Source of the DNA: an uncultured Sphingomonadales bacterium
Lineage (GTDB): Bacteria; Pseudomonadota; Alphaproteobacteria; Sphingomonadales; Sphingomonadaceae
Reading direction: 5' to 3'
Length of the DNA stretch: 38,023 bases
NCBI GenBank assembly: GCA_903834285.1
Contig: CAILIO010000387.1
Coordinates: 1 to 38,023 of the forward strand
Part shown: piece after piece, positions 8,741 to 17,129 of the stretch
Layout of the letters: each line of letters starts with the position of its first letter
How positions within the stretch are numbered: position 1 is the stretch's first letter
Made by a program: the position numbers and the translations under genes
Notes under the pieces: generated by a model
The model's input: only the letters and a program-made list of their open reading frames with translations
Told to the model about the DNA's origin: nothing
Database searches by the model: none

Positions 8741-9358
8741 ATGGCTGTTTACTTTCATGAAGAAGACTTGCCCGAAGGCGTGCTCGCGCCCGGCCCGGTC
8801 GCTGTCGATACCGAAACGATGGGGCTCGTCACCACGCGTGACCGGCTCTGCCTGCTGCAGATTTCCGACGGGCATGGCGACGAACACCTCGTGCGCTTCG
8901 CGGCCGGAAGCGATTATGCTGCGCCCAATCTGCGCGCGGTGCTAGCCGACCCCTCGCGGCTCAAGCTGTTTCACTTCGCGCGCTTCGATCTGGCGGCCAT
9001 CCACCACTACCTGAACGTGATGGCGACGCCGGTGTTCTGCACCAAGATCGCTTCCAAGCTGGTGCGCACCTACACGGATCGCCATGGCCTCAAGGAACTG
9101 GTGCGCGAATTGCTCGGCAAGGAGATTTCCAAGCAGCAGCAGTCGAGCGACTGGGGCGCGCCGACGCTCAGCGACCCGCAGCAGGACTATGCCGCTTCCG
9201 ACGTGCGCTATCTCCATGCGATGCATGGCATATTTGTCGAACGACTGGCGCGCGAAGGACGGACCGATATCGCGCAGGCCTGCTTCGAGTTCCTGCCCAC
9301 GCGCGCGCTGCTCGACATTGCAGGGTGGGCCGACCGCGACATCTTCAGTCACGAGTGA
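8741..9358 (+). CDS. Ribonuclease D-like 3'-5' exonuclease (DEDDy)
   Basis: 205 residues containing only the exonuclease domain. The DEDD acidic residues are visible: DTET (D23, E25), HFARFD, and YAASD (YxxxD, the DEDDy variant). Full-length RNase D is about 370 residues with two C-terminal HRDC domains, which are absent, so this is the short form common in alphaproteobacteria. A GCGGAAGGG run before the ATG is the ribosome-binding site. It precedes lptC by 36 nt on the same strand; rnd-lptC-lptA is the usual sphingomonad order, so co-transcription is likely. Confidence 0.9.
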   Translation: MAVYFHEEDLPEGVLAPGPVAVDTETMGLVTTRDRLCLLQISDGHGDEHLVRFAAGSDYAAPNLRAVLADPSRLKLFHFARFDLAAIHHYLNVMATPVFCTKIASKLVRTYTDRHGLKELVRELLGKEISKQQQSSDWGAPTLSDPQQDYAASDVRYLHAMHGIFVERLAREGRTDIAQACFEFLPTRALLDIAGWADRDIFSHE

Positions 9359-9394
9359 GGGCCCGCAGGTGATGTTCGCCGGACACGCAGCAGC

Positions 9395-10039
9395 ATGACG
9401 CAAAAGGCCGACAACCTGCGCGGTCGCCGCCAGCATTTTGCGGCGCCCGGCGGTTTCCACGATCGCATGGTGGGGCTGCTGGCCGGGGGCTTGCCTGCGC
9501 TCATCGGAGCCCTTCTTGCTGTGCTCGTCATCGCGCCCTTTTCGCCGCGCGGCGAAATCAGCTTCCTGCTCGACCGCAACAAGGTGGCGATGGTGAACGA
9601 CCGGCTGCGCGTTGTGAGCGCTATGTACCGCGGCCAGGACGATTCCGGGCGCAACTTCACGGTCACGGCGGGCAGTGCGGTCCAGCATTCGGAAAAGCGC
9701 GACGAGGTCGAGATGCACGACATTACCGCGCGGGTCATGCTCAATGACGGACCGGCCAGCCTGACCACGGGGGCCGGCGTCTATGACTTTGCCAGACAGA
9801 AGATCAATGTGCCGACCCCGGTCAATTTCGAGACATCGGACGGCTATCGCATGGTGACAGGCGGCGCCGATATCGACATCGGCAAGCGCCGCCTCGTCAG
9901 CCAAGGGCGCGCGGAAGGCCGCATTCCTGCTGGCACTTTTTCGGCCGACAGGATAAGCGCCGATCTGGAGGCGCGGACCATCACGCTTGATGGCCACGCC
10001 CGCCTGGTGATGGAGCCCGGCAAACTGAAGATGCCATGA
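9395..10039 (+). CDS. lptC: LPS export protein LptC
   Basis: 214 residues: a short basic cytoplasmic tail, one membrane anchor (about residues 26-48, LLAGGLPALIGALLAVLVIAPF), then a beta-rich periplasmic domain of the LptA/LptC jellyroll type. LptC links the inner-membrane LptB2FG transporter to the periplasmic LptA bridge. Sequence conservation in the family is low, so the call rests on topology, length and the overlap with lptA: the two genes share ATGA at 10036-10039, which indicates translational coupling. Confidence 0.85.
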   Translation: MTQKADNLRGRRQHFAAPGGFHDRMVGLLAGGLPALIGALLAVLVIAPFSPRGEISFLLDRNKVAMVNDRLRVVSAMYRGQDDSGRNFTVTAGSAVQHSEKRDEVEMHDITARVMLNDGPASLTTGAGVYDFARQKINVPTPVNFETSDGYRMVTGGADIDIGKRRLVSQGRAEGRIPAGTFSADRISADLEARTITLDGHARLVMEPGKLKMP

Positions 10040-10590
10040 TGACACTGAGCGAAGCCTTGAAGGCCGGGCGGCCGATGCGATCCCTCGCGATCGGTTTTGC
10101 CGCGAGCATGGCCCTCATCGCCGGTGCGCAGCACCTGGGCGCGCAGGCCCTTGCCGCACACAACAGCAAGGCCCCGGTCAACTATGCCGCGGACCGGATC
10201 GAGCTGCAGGACAAGCAGAACCGCGTCGTACTATCCGGCAACGTCGATATCACGCAGGCCGACCTTACCATGCGCGCCGCACGCACCACGGTGGCCTATA
10301 CCGATGCCGGCAGCCTGCAGATCCAGCGCATCGATGCGACCGGCGGCGTCGTGGTGACGCGCGGCAACGAGCGTGCGACCGGCGATGTGGCGGTCTACGA
10401 TTTCAATGCAAAGATCATCACGATGGCGGGCAACGTCGCGCTGCGCCGTGGGACCGACACGCTGAATGGTGGGCGGCTGGTGATCGATCTCAACACCGGT
10501 ATTTCCAACATCGACGGGCATGCCGCAGGCTCTGGCAGCGGGAAAGCGGGCGGACGCGTGAGCGGCAGTTTCAGCGTCCCCAAGACGTGA
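10036..10590 (+). CDS. lptA: LPS transport periplasmic protein LptA
   Basis: 184 residues. The signal peptide ends near AQALA (about residue 40). The mature part carries the OstA/LptA repeat pattern, with YAADRIELQDKQNRVVLSGNV and VAVYDFNAKIITMAGNVALRRG: a membrane-bridge beta-jellyroll that passes LPS from LptC to LptD. It overlaps lptC by 4 nt. lptB, which commonly follows, is not next here; a 356-nt intergenic region leads into rfbA instead, so the polysaccharide locus begins directly after lptA. Confidence 0.88.
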   Translation: MMTLSEALKAGRPMRSLAIGFAASMALIAGAQHLGAQALAAHNSKAPVNYAADRIELQDKQNRVVLSGNVDITQADLTMRAARTTVAYTDAGSLQIQRIDATGGVVVTRGNERATGDVAVYDFNAKIITMAGNVALRRGTDTLNGGRLVIDLNTGISNIDGHAAGSGSGKAGGRVSGSFSVPKT

Positions 10591-10946
10591 TTTTGCAAGG
10601 CCGCTGACCCGGCCGAGGTGTTCGCGGCTGGTGCGTTGAATACCTGGGTTCGGTCGTCATCGGCCCTCGCCCCGGTCTCATCAGACTCGCGCGGATGCTG
10701 CACCGCAGCACGCATGGAAAACCCCAAAAATCAAGCGCCATTTGGACTTGTCTTTGACTGACGGCGCAGCCAAAGACGGTGCCGGGTCGACGGTAACGGG
10801 AGGGCGGAAAACCTGCCCCCGAAGTCTGAACGCCGAGGCTCGCTGCGGGACCTCCTTGCCCGCGGCGAGACTTGGCGCAACGCTAGCCGGAATGGCGCCA
10901 GCGGCACGGCAACGTGCCGCGACAGGTCGACAAAGGGGGCTTTGAT
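10591..10946 (+). promoter_or_regulatory. lptA-rfbA intergenic region: palindrome plus three consecutive hairpins
   Basis: No gene is visible in these 356 nt. A perfect palindrome TGCTGC-ACC-GCAGCA lies at 10696-10710. Just upstream of rfbA are three adjacent inverted repeats: 10839-10869 (11-bp stem with one T-G pair, 9-nt loop), 10873-10900 (TGGCGC/GCGCCA) and 10901-10920 (8-bp perfect stem closed by a GCAA tetraloop). GGGGG at about 10935-10939 is the rfbA ribosome-binding site. None of the hairpins is followed by a T-run, so they do not look like simple terminators. The arrangement suggests an operator plus a structured rfbA leader; this is inference. Confidence 0.5.
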
Positions 10947-11849
10947 ATGCGCAAGGGAATCATACTGGCAGGTGGGTCCGGAACCCGCCTTTACCCTCTG
11001 ACCAAGGGCGTCTCGAAGCAGTTGATGCCGGTCTATGACAAGCCGATGATCTACTATCCGCTTTCGGCGCTGCTGCTAGCCGGTATCCGCGAAATCCTCA
11101 TTATCACCACCCCGCACGATCAGGCGGCCTTCAAGGCTGTTCTCGGCGACGGCAGCGCCTGGGGCATTTCGCTTGAATATGCCGTGCAGCCCGAACCGGC
11201 CGGACTGGCGCAAGCCTATCACATCGGCGCCGACTTTGTCGGCGATCAGCCATCCGCGCTCGTCCTGGGCGACAACATCTTCTACGGCCACGGCTTCGTC
11301 GATCTGCTGAACAGTGCGAATGGCCGCGATTCGGGCGCATCGGTTTTTGCCTATTATGTCAACGATGCGCGCTCGTACGGCGTGGTTTCGTTCGATGCCG
11401 ATGGCAAGGCCGAGACCATCGAGGAAAAGCCCGAACAGCCCAAGTCCAACTATGCCGTGACCGGCCTCTATTTCTACGATGGCCAGGCCGTGCGGATTGC
11501 GCGCGACCTCAAGCCTTCGCCGCGCGGCGAACTCGAAATCACCGACCTCAACCGGGTCTACCTCGAGCAAGGCGAACTCGCGGTTGAAATCATGGGCCGC
11601 GGCTATGCCTGGCTTGATACCGGCACGCATTCCTCGTTGCTCGACGCGGCGCTCTATGTCCGCATCACCGAGGAACGTCAGGGCCTGAAGATCTGCTGCC
11701 CGGAGGAGATCTGCTGGCGGCAGGGTTTCATCGACGACGCCCAGCTCGAGGCGCTTGCCGCGCCGCTGCGCAAGAGCGGCTACGGCGATTATCTCGTGCG
11801 GCTGCTCGAAGGGCGCGGGGCTTACATGACCATGGGAGTGCGCACGTGA
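10947..11849 (+). CDS. rfbA: Glucose-1-phosphate thymidylyltransferase (RmlA)
   Basis: 300 residues. The nucleotidyltransferase signature is complete: [20 protein letters not shown], then [21 protein letters not shown] carries the metal-binding Asp, and [20 protein letters not shown] is the family-specific sugar-binding block. It makes dTDP-glucose, the first step of dTDP-L-rhamnose synthesis. The start at 10947 is chosen over an in-frame ATG at 10914 because it begins the conserved N-terminus and follows GGGGG. The stop overlaps the GTG start of rfbC by 4 nt (GTGA). Confidence 0.96.
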   Translation: MRKGIILAGGSGTRLYPLTKGVSKQLMPVYDKPMIYYPLSALLLAGIREILIITTPHDQAAFKAVLGDGSAWGISLEYAVQPEPAGLAQAYHIGADFVGDQPSALVLGDNIFYGHGFVDLLNSANGRDSGASVFAYYVNDARSYGVVSFDADGKAETIEEKPEQPKSNYAVTGLYFYDGQAVRIARDLKPSPRGELEITDLNRVYLEQGELAVEIMGRGYAWLDTGTHSSLLDAALYVRITEERQGLKICCPEEICWRQGFIDDAQLEALAAPLRKSGYGDYLVRLLEGRGAYMTMGVRT

Positions 11850-12391
11850 AGCTGGTGGAGACCCCGATCGAGGGCCTGATGATCATCGAGCCGAAAGTGT
11901 TCGGCGATGACCGCGGCTTCTTCCTCGAAAGCTGGAACCGCAAGGCCTTTGCCGATCTCGGGCTCGATCTCGATTTCGTGCAGGACAACCACAGCCGCTC
12001 GCAGAGAGGCGTGCTGCGCGGTCTCCACTTCCAGAACCCGAACCCGCAGGGCAAGCTTGTGCGCGTCGTATCCGGCAGCGTCTGGGATGTGGCGGTGGAT
12101 CTGCGCAAATCCAGCCCGACTTTCGGCGCGTGGTTCGGTGTCGAGCTCTCGGCCACGAACAAGCGGATGTTCTGGGTACCGCAGGGCTTTGCCCATGGCT
12201 TCCTGAGCCTCGAGGACGGGACCGACTTCATTTACAAGTGTGTCGGGTATTACGATCCCACGCATGAGCATTCGCTGCTCTGGAATGATCCCGCGGTCGG
12301 CATCGAATGGCCGCTGGACGATATCGAGCCGATGCTTGCGGCCAAGGACAAGGCGGGCAAGCCGCTTAGCGAGATCGAGGCGTTCGCATGA
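11846..12391 (+). CDS. rfbC: dTDP-4-dehydrorhamnose 3,5-epimerase (RmlC)
   Basis: 181 residues, typical length, GTG start overlapping the rfbA stop. [18 protein letters not shown] (46-63) contains the catalytic His61 and the substrate-binding Arg. PQGFAHGF and the [16 protein letters not shown] block with the catalytic Tyr complete the cupin-type active site. It epimerises C3 and C5 of dTDP-4-keto-6-deoxyglucose. It ends in an ATGA overlap with rfbD, so rfbA-C-D forms one translationally coupled operon. Confidence 0.96.
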   Translation: MKLVETPIEGLMIIEPKVFGDDRGFFLESWNRKAFADLGLDLDFVQDNHSRSQRGVLRGLHFQNPNPQGKLVRVVSGSVWDVAVDLRKSSPTFGAWFGVELSATNKRMFWVPQGFAHGFLSLEDGTDFIYKCVGYYDPTHEHSLLWNDPAVGIEWPLDDIEPMLAAKDKAGKPLSEIEAFA

Positions 12392-13248
12392 AAAAGGCGC
12401 TGATCGTCGGCGGCAAAGGCCAGCTCGGGCGAGGGCTGGCGGCGACCGCGCCGGTCGGTATCGAGATCGTGTCGCATGACGTCGATACGCTTGACATCAC
12501 GGACCGCGCTGCCGTGGTTGCCTTGGTGGAGGTGCTGCGACCCGATGTGCTGCTCAATGCAGCGGCCTACACCGCCGTCGACCGCGCCGAGAGCGAAGAG
12601 GATGCAGCCTTTGCGGTAAACGCCGCGGCGGTAGGCATTCTCGCAGAGGCCGCGCGCGGTGTTGGTGCCCGGTTCGTCCATGTCTCGACCGACTTCGTTT
12701 TCGACGGCACTGCTGGTATCCCTTATGCGCCCGATGCGCCGGCCAACCCGCTCAGCGCTTATGGCCGGACCAAGCGCGCGGGCGAACTGGCGGCGGGCGA
12801 CGATGCGCTGATCGTGCGGACAGCCTGGGTCTATGCGCCCACCGGCGGCAACTTCGTGCGTACGATGCTGCGTCTGATGGCGGAACGGCCGGAAGTGCGC
12901 GTGGTGGCTGATCAGATCGGCACGCCGACGTATGCGCCCGATCTGGCCGCCGCGCTGTGGGCTTTGGCGGGCAAGGGCGCGCAGGGGCTGCACCATTATA
13001 CGGATTCGGGTGCGGCGAGCTGGTATGATTTCGCTGTAGCTATTCAGGAGGAAGCGCTGGCGGCCGGGCTGCTGGAACAGGCCGTCCCGGTGATCCCTAT
13101 CAACACGTCCGACTATCCGACACCGGCAAAGCGCCCGTTTTATTCGGTGCTCGACAAGAGCAGCACGAGCGCCTTGCTTGGCGCGCCAGCGCCCCACTGG
13201 CGCGCGAACTTGCGCCGGATGATAGCCGCCATTCGCGCCGAGGGGTGA
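12388..13248 (+). CDS. rfbD: dTDP-4-dehydrorhamnose reductase (RmlD)
   Basis: 286 residues. The N-terminus IVGGKGQLGRGL is the NADPH-binding glycine motif. NAAAYTAVDRAE is the RmlD-specific block, STDFVFDG the active-site Ser/Thr strand, and YGRTKRAGE the catalytic Tyr-xxx-Lys. It reduces the keto sugar to dTDP-L-rhamnose, the last step of the pathway. It starts in an ATGA overlap with rfbC and is convergent with an acyltransferase gene 24 nt away. Confidence 0.95.
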   Translation: MKKALIVGGKGQLGRGLAATAPVGIEIVSHDVDTLDITDRAAVVALVEVLRPDVLLNAAAYTAVDRAESEEDAAFAVNAAAVGILAEAARGVGARFVHVSTDFVFDGTAGIPYAPDAPANPLSAYGRTKRAGELAAGDDALIVRTAWVYAPTGGNFVRTMLRLMAERPEVRVVADQIGTPTYAPDLAAALWALAGKGAQGLHHYTDSGAASWYDFAVAIQEEALAAGLLEQAVPVIPINTSDYPTPAKRPFYSVLDKSSTSALLGAPAPHWRANLRRMIAAIRAEG

Positions 13249-13272
13249 TCTGATCGGTCTGGCGCTGGCGAG

Positions 13273-14373
13273 CTAGGCTGCCGGCGCGGGACGGGTGGAC
13301 GGGCGCATCAGGCTTGATGCCTTGAGGCGGCCGGTCAGGTATCGGCTCACCGGCTTTTCGGCGACTAGATAGAGCAATGCCCCACCGATCAGGGAAATGA
13401 TCATGCTGGCGACGACGGCCGGCAGCGGGAATGCCAGACGGAGCTTCATCAGGATCACCGGGGCTGCCGGGGCGATCAGCGGATGAACGAGATAGAGCGA
13501 ATAGGACGCGGCGCCCATGAACACCGCCCAGCGCGGGAGACGCGTGCGCACAGCGGGTTCCAGCGCAATGGCGCCGATGATGGTCATCGCGCTGAAAAGC
13601 GTCATCAGCATGGACAAGCCCAAGGTAGGCTGTTCCCCTGTCGAAATCGGCAGGAAAAGCCCCAGCAGCCCGGCGATGATCAAGCCCCAGCTCACCGCGT
13701 GCGGAAGGGTGAGACCGTGCTGCACCCAGCGCGCGATCACCATGCCGGCCAGAAAGTCCAGCACCATCGGGTCGCAATAGAACTGCAAGGGCACCGGCCA
13801 GTCCGCCGTTCGTAAGGGTGAAAGCGCGGCACATGCGAGGAGGACCACCGCGAGCGACCGCACGACCGGGATCCGCAGCAGCAGCGCCAGCGTGAACAGC
13901 AGGTAGAAGAACATTTCGAAGTTGAGCGTCCAGCCGACCCCGTGGAGCGGCTTGATCTCGCCATCCGGATTGAGCGCAGGGATGAAAAGGAACGACTTCA
14001 GCACCACCGGCAAGTCAAACCGGCTGTGCAGCGCGAGGCCGCTGGTTCCGAGCAGCACCACGACCTTGATGGTCAGGATCAGCCAGTAGAGCGGCACGAT
14101 CCGCAAGATGCGCCGGATGGCGAAGATCAACCAGCCTTTGGCCCGTGTCTCAAGCTGCTGCGATGAAAGGATCATCACGAATCCGCTGATGACGAAGAAG
14201 AGGCGGACGCCATGGAAGCCCTGGTGGAACACCGGAAAGTCCGGAGCCAGCCGCTCGCTTGTGTAGAAAGTGGAGTGGACGCCGACTACCGCAAGCGCGG
14301 CGACAAAGCGCAGGACCTGAACCGTCAGGAATTCCTTGTTCGGCGCTTTGGTGGCCAATGGGTCGGTCTTCAA
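13273..14373 (-). CDS. Acyltransferase family 3 membrane protein (O-acyltransferase)
   Basis: 366 residues with about ten hydrophobic segments. Family features: an early His in the first membrane segment (VVGVHSTFYTS), LFFVISGFVM, VGWTLNFEMFFYLLF (the WTLxxExxFY block) and ASYSLYLVHPLI near the end. Such proteins usually transfer acetyl or other acyl groups to sugars of surface polysaccharides. No ATG fits the conserved N-terminus. TTG at 14371-14373 follows AGGAG with 7-nt spacing and gives MKTDPLATKAPNKEFLTVQ, so it is preferred to a longer in-frame reading from 14442. It is convergent with rfbD and lies downstream of another acyltransferase on the same strand. Confidence 0.88.
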   Translation of the reverse strand: MKTDPLATKAPNKEFLTVQVLRFVAALAVVGVHSTFYTSERLAPDFPVFHQGFHGVRLFFVISGFVMILSSQQLETRAKGWLIFAIRRILRIVPLYWLILTIKVVVLLGTSGLALHSRFDLPVVLKSFLFIPALNPDGEIKPLHGVGWTLNFEMFFYLLFTLALLLRIPVVRSLAVVLLACAALSPLRTADWPVPLQFYCDPMVLDFLAGMVIARWVQHGLTLPHAVSWGLIIAGLLGLFLPISTGEQPTLGLSMLMTLFSAMTIIGAIALEPAVRTRLPRWAVFMGAASYSLYLVHPLIAPAAPVILMKLRLAFPLPAVVASMIISLIGGALLYLVAEKPVSRYLTGRLKASSLMRPSTRPAPAA

Positions 14374-14507
14374 AGGCCATCTCCTTGTGAGCACAAAGTC
14401 GCTGCTTGCCAATTCAGGCCGGGTCCATGGCCGATATCGCAAGCAAGAATGGGGCGCGAATCACAATTCTTTGCAGTATTCTAGAAAACCGGCCCGCGCT
14501 GATGGGA

Positions 14508-15668
14508 TCAGCGCGCTGTTACCTTGTCGTACATGGCGGTCATCCATATCCGAACTTGCGGTGTCCGGCGCTCAAACAACCAGTAGAGCCCGGCAGCCAA
14601 CATGAAAACCGCCAGCGTGGTCATCCCGAATTTCGCAAGGCCGATCGGGTTGACGGTCCAGGGGCGCCACACTGGCATGAGCAAGCTTGAGACGAAGACC
14701 AGAATGGGGGCATGCGCCAGATAGAGCGTGTACGACATCGCGGAAAGCCCGCCTGCTGCCGTTGCAACGATGCCCGGCCTGGCAGGCTGCTGGAGATGGA
14801 CGATGGGGTAGCACAGCAGCGCGAAGCAGATGGACTCGATCGCATCCGCCGCGAGGAGGGGCAGATCTGACTTGATCAGCAGAAGCAGGACCAAAACGAA
14901 GATAAGGCTTCCAGCTATCGCGGCGGGCCGGGCGTGCTTGGACTGAAGTCTTTTAGGGACGATTTCAACGATCACCCCCAGAAGCCATAAGAGGAAGTAG
15001 ATGCAGATCTGCGAGCCGACAAAGGAAGCTATTGCCGCCAGCATCACGCCGCAGAGCAATCTCCGGACCAAACTCGTCGAGGGGTGGAGAGCAAACAGCA
15101 AAAACGGAAAGGCCACGTAGAACCAGAATTCATAGGACAGCGTCCAGAGCGGGCTGTTGGTTCCGAAGGGCCTTGCGACAATGCTTTGCAGGAAAAAAAG
15201 ATTGGCGATCAGGTTCTGAAACTTCATCGCATCAAGCAGATCTGGAAAGACCATGCGCTGCCCGGATGGGGCGGAATAGAGGCTTCCTGGCACGGCCAGC
15301 GCGACCCCCGCATGATCAAGAATGTAACCCAGCAACAGGACCGGAATCAGGACCGTCCAGAGACGTGATAGCCGAGCAATCGCATAATTGGATGCTGACC
15401 AGCGGTTGTTGCGCAAGGCACGAACGGCCCCGCCCCCGACGAGGTAACCACTCAAGACGAAGAAAACGATGACAGCGACGTGGCCGAAACCGGTCCGGTT
15501 CTCTGCTTCGCCCAAGGCAACGGACTTGTGGGCCATGTCCGCCCGGCCGGCCGCTACGACGATCGAGGAAATCAGGATTACGCGCGCGTGCCCCAGAAAC
15601 ACCGTCAATGCCGCAAGCCCGCGAATGAGATCGAGCCATACCGCGAAAACTTTAACCTGCGCCTTCAT
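14508..15668 (-). CDS. Acyltransferase family 3 membrane protein
   Basis: 386 residues with about ten membrane segments. Family blocks: DLIRGLAALTVFLGHARV (arginine and active-site His), VIVFFVLSGYLVGGG, LWTLSYEFWFYVAFP and AMSYTLYLAHAPI. It probably acylates a sugar of the exopolysaccharide or its lipid-linked unit. The ATG at 15666-15668 follows GAGGA (9-nt spacing) and starts right before the conserved region; the longer in-frame reading from 15794 is proline/arginine-rich and overlaps rfbB, so it is rejected. It lies 35 nt downstream of rfbB on the same strand, so rfbB and the two acyltransferases probably form one transcript. Confidence 0.88.
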   Translation of the reverse strand: MKAQVKVFAVWLDLIRGLAALTVFLGHARVILISSIVVAAGRADMAHKSVALGEAENRTGFGHVAVIVFFVLSGYLVGGGAVRALRNNRWSASNYAIARLSRLWTVLIPVLLLGYILDHAGVALAVPGSLYSAPSGQRMVFPDLLDAMKFQNLIANLFFLQSIVARPFGTNSPLWTLSYEFWFYVAFPFLLFALHPSTSLVRRLLCGVMLAAIASFVGSQICIYFLLWLLGVIVEIVPKRLQSKHARPAAIAGSLIFVLVLLLLIKSDLPLLAADAIESICFALLCYPIVHLQQPARPGIVATAAGGLSAMSYTLYLAHAPILVFVSSLLMPVWRPWTVNPIGLAKFGMTTLAVFMLAAGLYWLFERRTPQVRIWMTAMYDKVTAR

Positions 15669-15703
15669 TCGCGGTAATCCTCTTTTGCCCCCAAGGCCGC
15701 TCG

Positions 15704-16762
15704 TCAGCCGGCCTTCTTGTCGAGCGTACCCAGGCGCTCGCCCTTGTAGGTTTGGCGCAGCGGCGCCCACCAGGTCTCGTTGTCGAGATACCAACGAACC
15801 GTCTTCTCGATACCGCTGTCGAAATCTTCGCGCGCATGCCAGCCGATTTCGGTCTCGGTCTTGGTCGCATCGATCGCGTAGCGGTGATCGTGACCGGGGC
15901 GATCGGTGACGAAAGTGATAAGCTCGCGGTGCGGATGCGATTTGGGCGCCATGCGGTCCATGAGATCGCAGATCCGCTCCACGACCTGAAGGTTGGTGCG
16001 CTCGTTGCGGCCGCCGATGTTGTACTTCTCGCCGAAGCGCCCTTGCAGCAGTACCATGACCAGCGCGCGGGCGTGATCCTCGACATAGAGCCAGTCGCGA
16101 ATGTTTGACCCGTCACCATAAACCGGCAGCGGCGATCCCTCGAGCGCCTTGAGAATGACGAGCGGGATCAGCTTCTCGGGAAAGTGGTAAGGCCCGTAGT
16201 TGTTCGAGCAGTTCGAAATGACGCAGGGCAGGCCATAGGTGCGTACCCAGGCGCGCACGAGATGGTCGGACGCGGCCTTGGAAGCGGAATAAGGTGAGGA
16301 CGGGTCGTAAGGCGTCTCTTCGGTGAAGAAACCTTCGGGCCCCAACGAACCATAGACCTCGTCGGTCGAGATATGCAGCATCCGCAACGCCCCGGCCTGC
16401 TCCGACGGCAGGCCGTCGCGATAGGCGCGTACGGCTTCGAGCAGCGTCGCCGTGCCCATGATATTGGTTTCCAGGAACACCGCCGAGCCTGCGATCGACC
16501 GGTCGACGTGGCTTTCGGCGGCCAGATGCATGATGGTGTCGGGCCGGTGCTTGGCAAGCACTGCGTCCATCGCCGCGCGATCACGGATGTCGGCCTTTTC
16601 GAAGCTGTAGAGGTTGGATCCCGCAATCGGATCGAGCGAGGCGAGGCTGGCAGCGTACGTCAGTGCATCGACATTGACGACTTCGTGGCCGAGATCCTGC
16701 ACCAGATGGCGGCACACCGCCGAGCCGATGAAGCCGGCGCCGCCCGTTACGAGAACCCGCAT
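15704..16762 (-). CDS. rfbB: dTDP-glucose 4,6-dehydratase (RmlB)
   Basis: 352 residues. [16 protein letters not shown] binds NAD. STDEVYG carries the Thr-Asp-Glu catalytic residues and [15 protein letters not shown] the Tyr-xxx-Lys. [18 protein letters not shown] and [17 protein letters not shown] are RmlB-specific blocks. It converts dTDP-glucose to the 4-keto-6-deoxy sugar between the RfbA and RfbC steps. Unusually it is separated from rfbACD by two acyltransferase genes and sits on the opposite strand, so the four rhamnose genes are under two promoters. It is divergent from the first glycosyltransferase. Confidence 0.96.
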   Translation of the reverse strand: MRVLVTGGAGFIGSAVCRHLVQDLGHEVVNVDALTYAASLASLDPIAGSNLYSFEKADIRDRAAMDAVLAKHRPDTIMHLAAESHVDRSIAGSAVFLETNIMGTATLLEAVRAYRDGLPSEQAGALRMLHISTDEVYGSLGPEGFFTEETPYDPSSPYSASKAASDHLVRAWVRTYGLPCVISNCSNNYGPYHFPEKLIPLVILKALEGSPLPVYGDGSNIRDWLYVEDHARALVMVLLQGRFGEKYNIGGRNERTNLQVVERICDLMDRMAPKSHPHRELITFVTDRPGHDHRYAIDATKTETEIGWHAREDFDSGIEKTVRWYLDNETWWAPLRQTYKGERLGTLDKKAG

Positions 16763-17129
16763 CGCAATACCCCTGTCACTGTCTGCAGGCCCGCGTGGTG
16801 CCGTTGGAGAGGCCAGCGCGCCGCATATTGCAACTGCAAAGCCGGGGGCCCGCTGACTCCGAATTGGGCGGACTTATTGACCACCCAAATCGGCTGTGCA
16901 AGCTGAAATGACAGGATGGACAAACGCTTGACGTGGGATGCTGCACCGCACATGAAATCGGTCAGACGGGTGCTCGAGAGGCGGCTGGGCAGGCGGCAAG
17001 GCCTGCCACAACCCGCCGGCTCATGCGGCCGGATGACGTTCAAACGCGATTCCATCGCTTGATACGATGACACGTGCCGCGCCCGGCCAACAAAGGGGAC
17101 CGGGTCGATCGGGAACGAGGCTTGTGACG
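16763..17129. promoter_or_regulatory. rfbB / glycosyltransferase divergent intergenic region
   Basis: No gene is visible in these 367 nt. Seen: an inverted repeat at 16864-16888 (TTGGGCGG, 9 nt, CCACCCAA, one mismatch); a possible -35 TTGACG at 16928-16933; the 15-bp GGATGCTGCACCGCA at 16936-16950, identical to 10693-10707 upstream of rfbA; a hairpin GGCAGGC/GCCTGCC at 16988-17007; and CCGGC/GCCGG at 17016-17032. If TTGACG is a true -35, the shared motif fills the 17-nt spacer and the -10 (CATGAA) is poor, as expected for a regulated promoter firing toward the glycosyltransferase. Promoter assignment is tentative. Confidence 0.45.
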
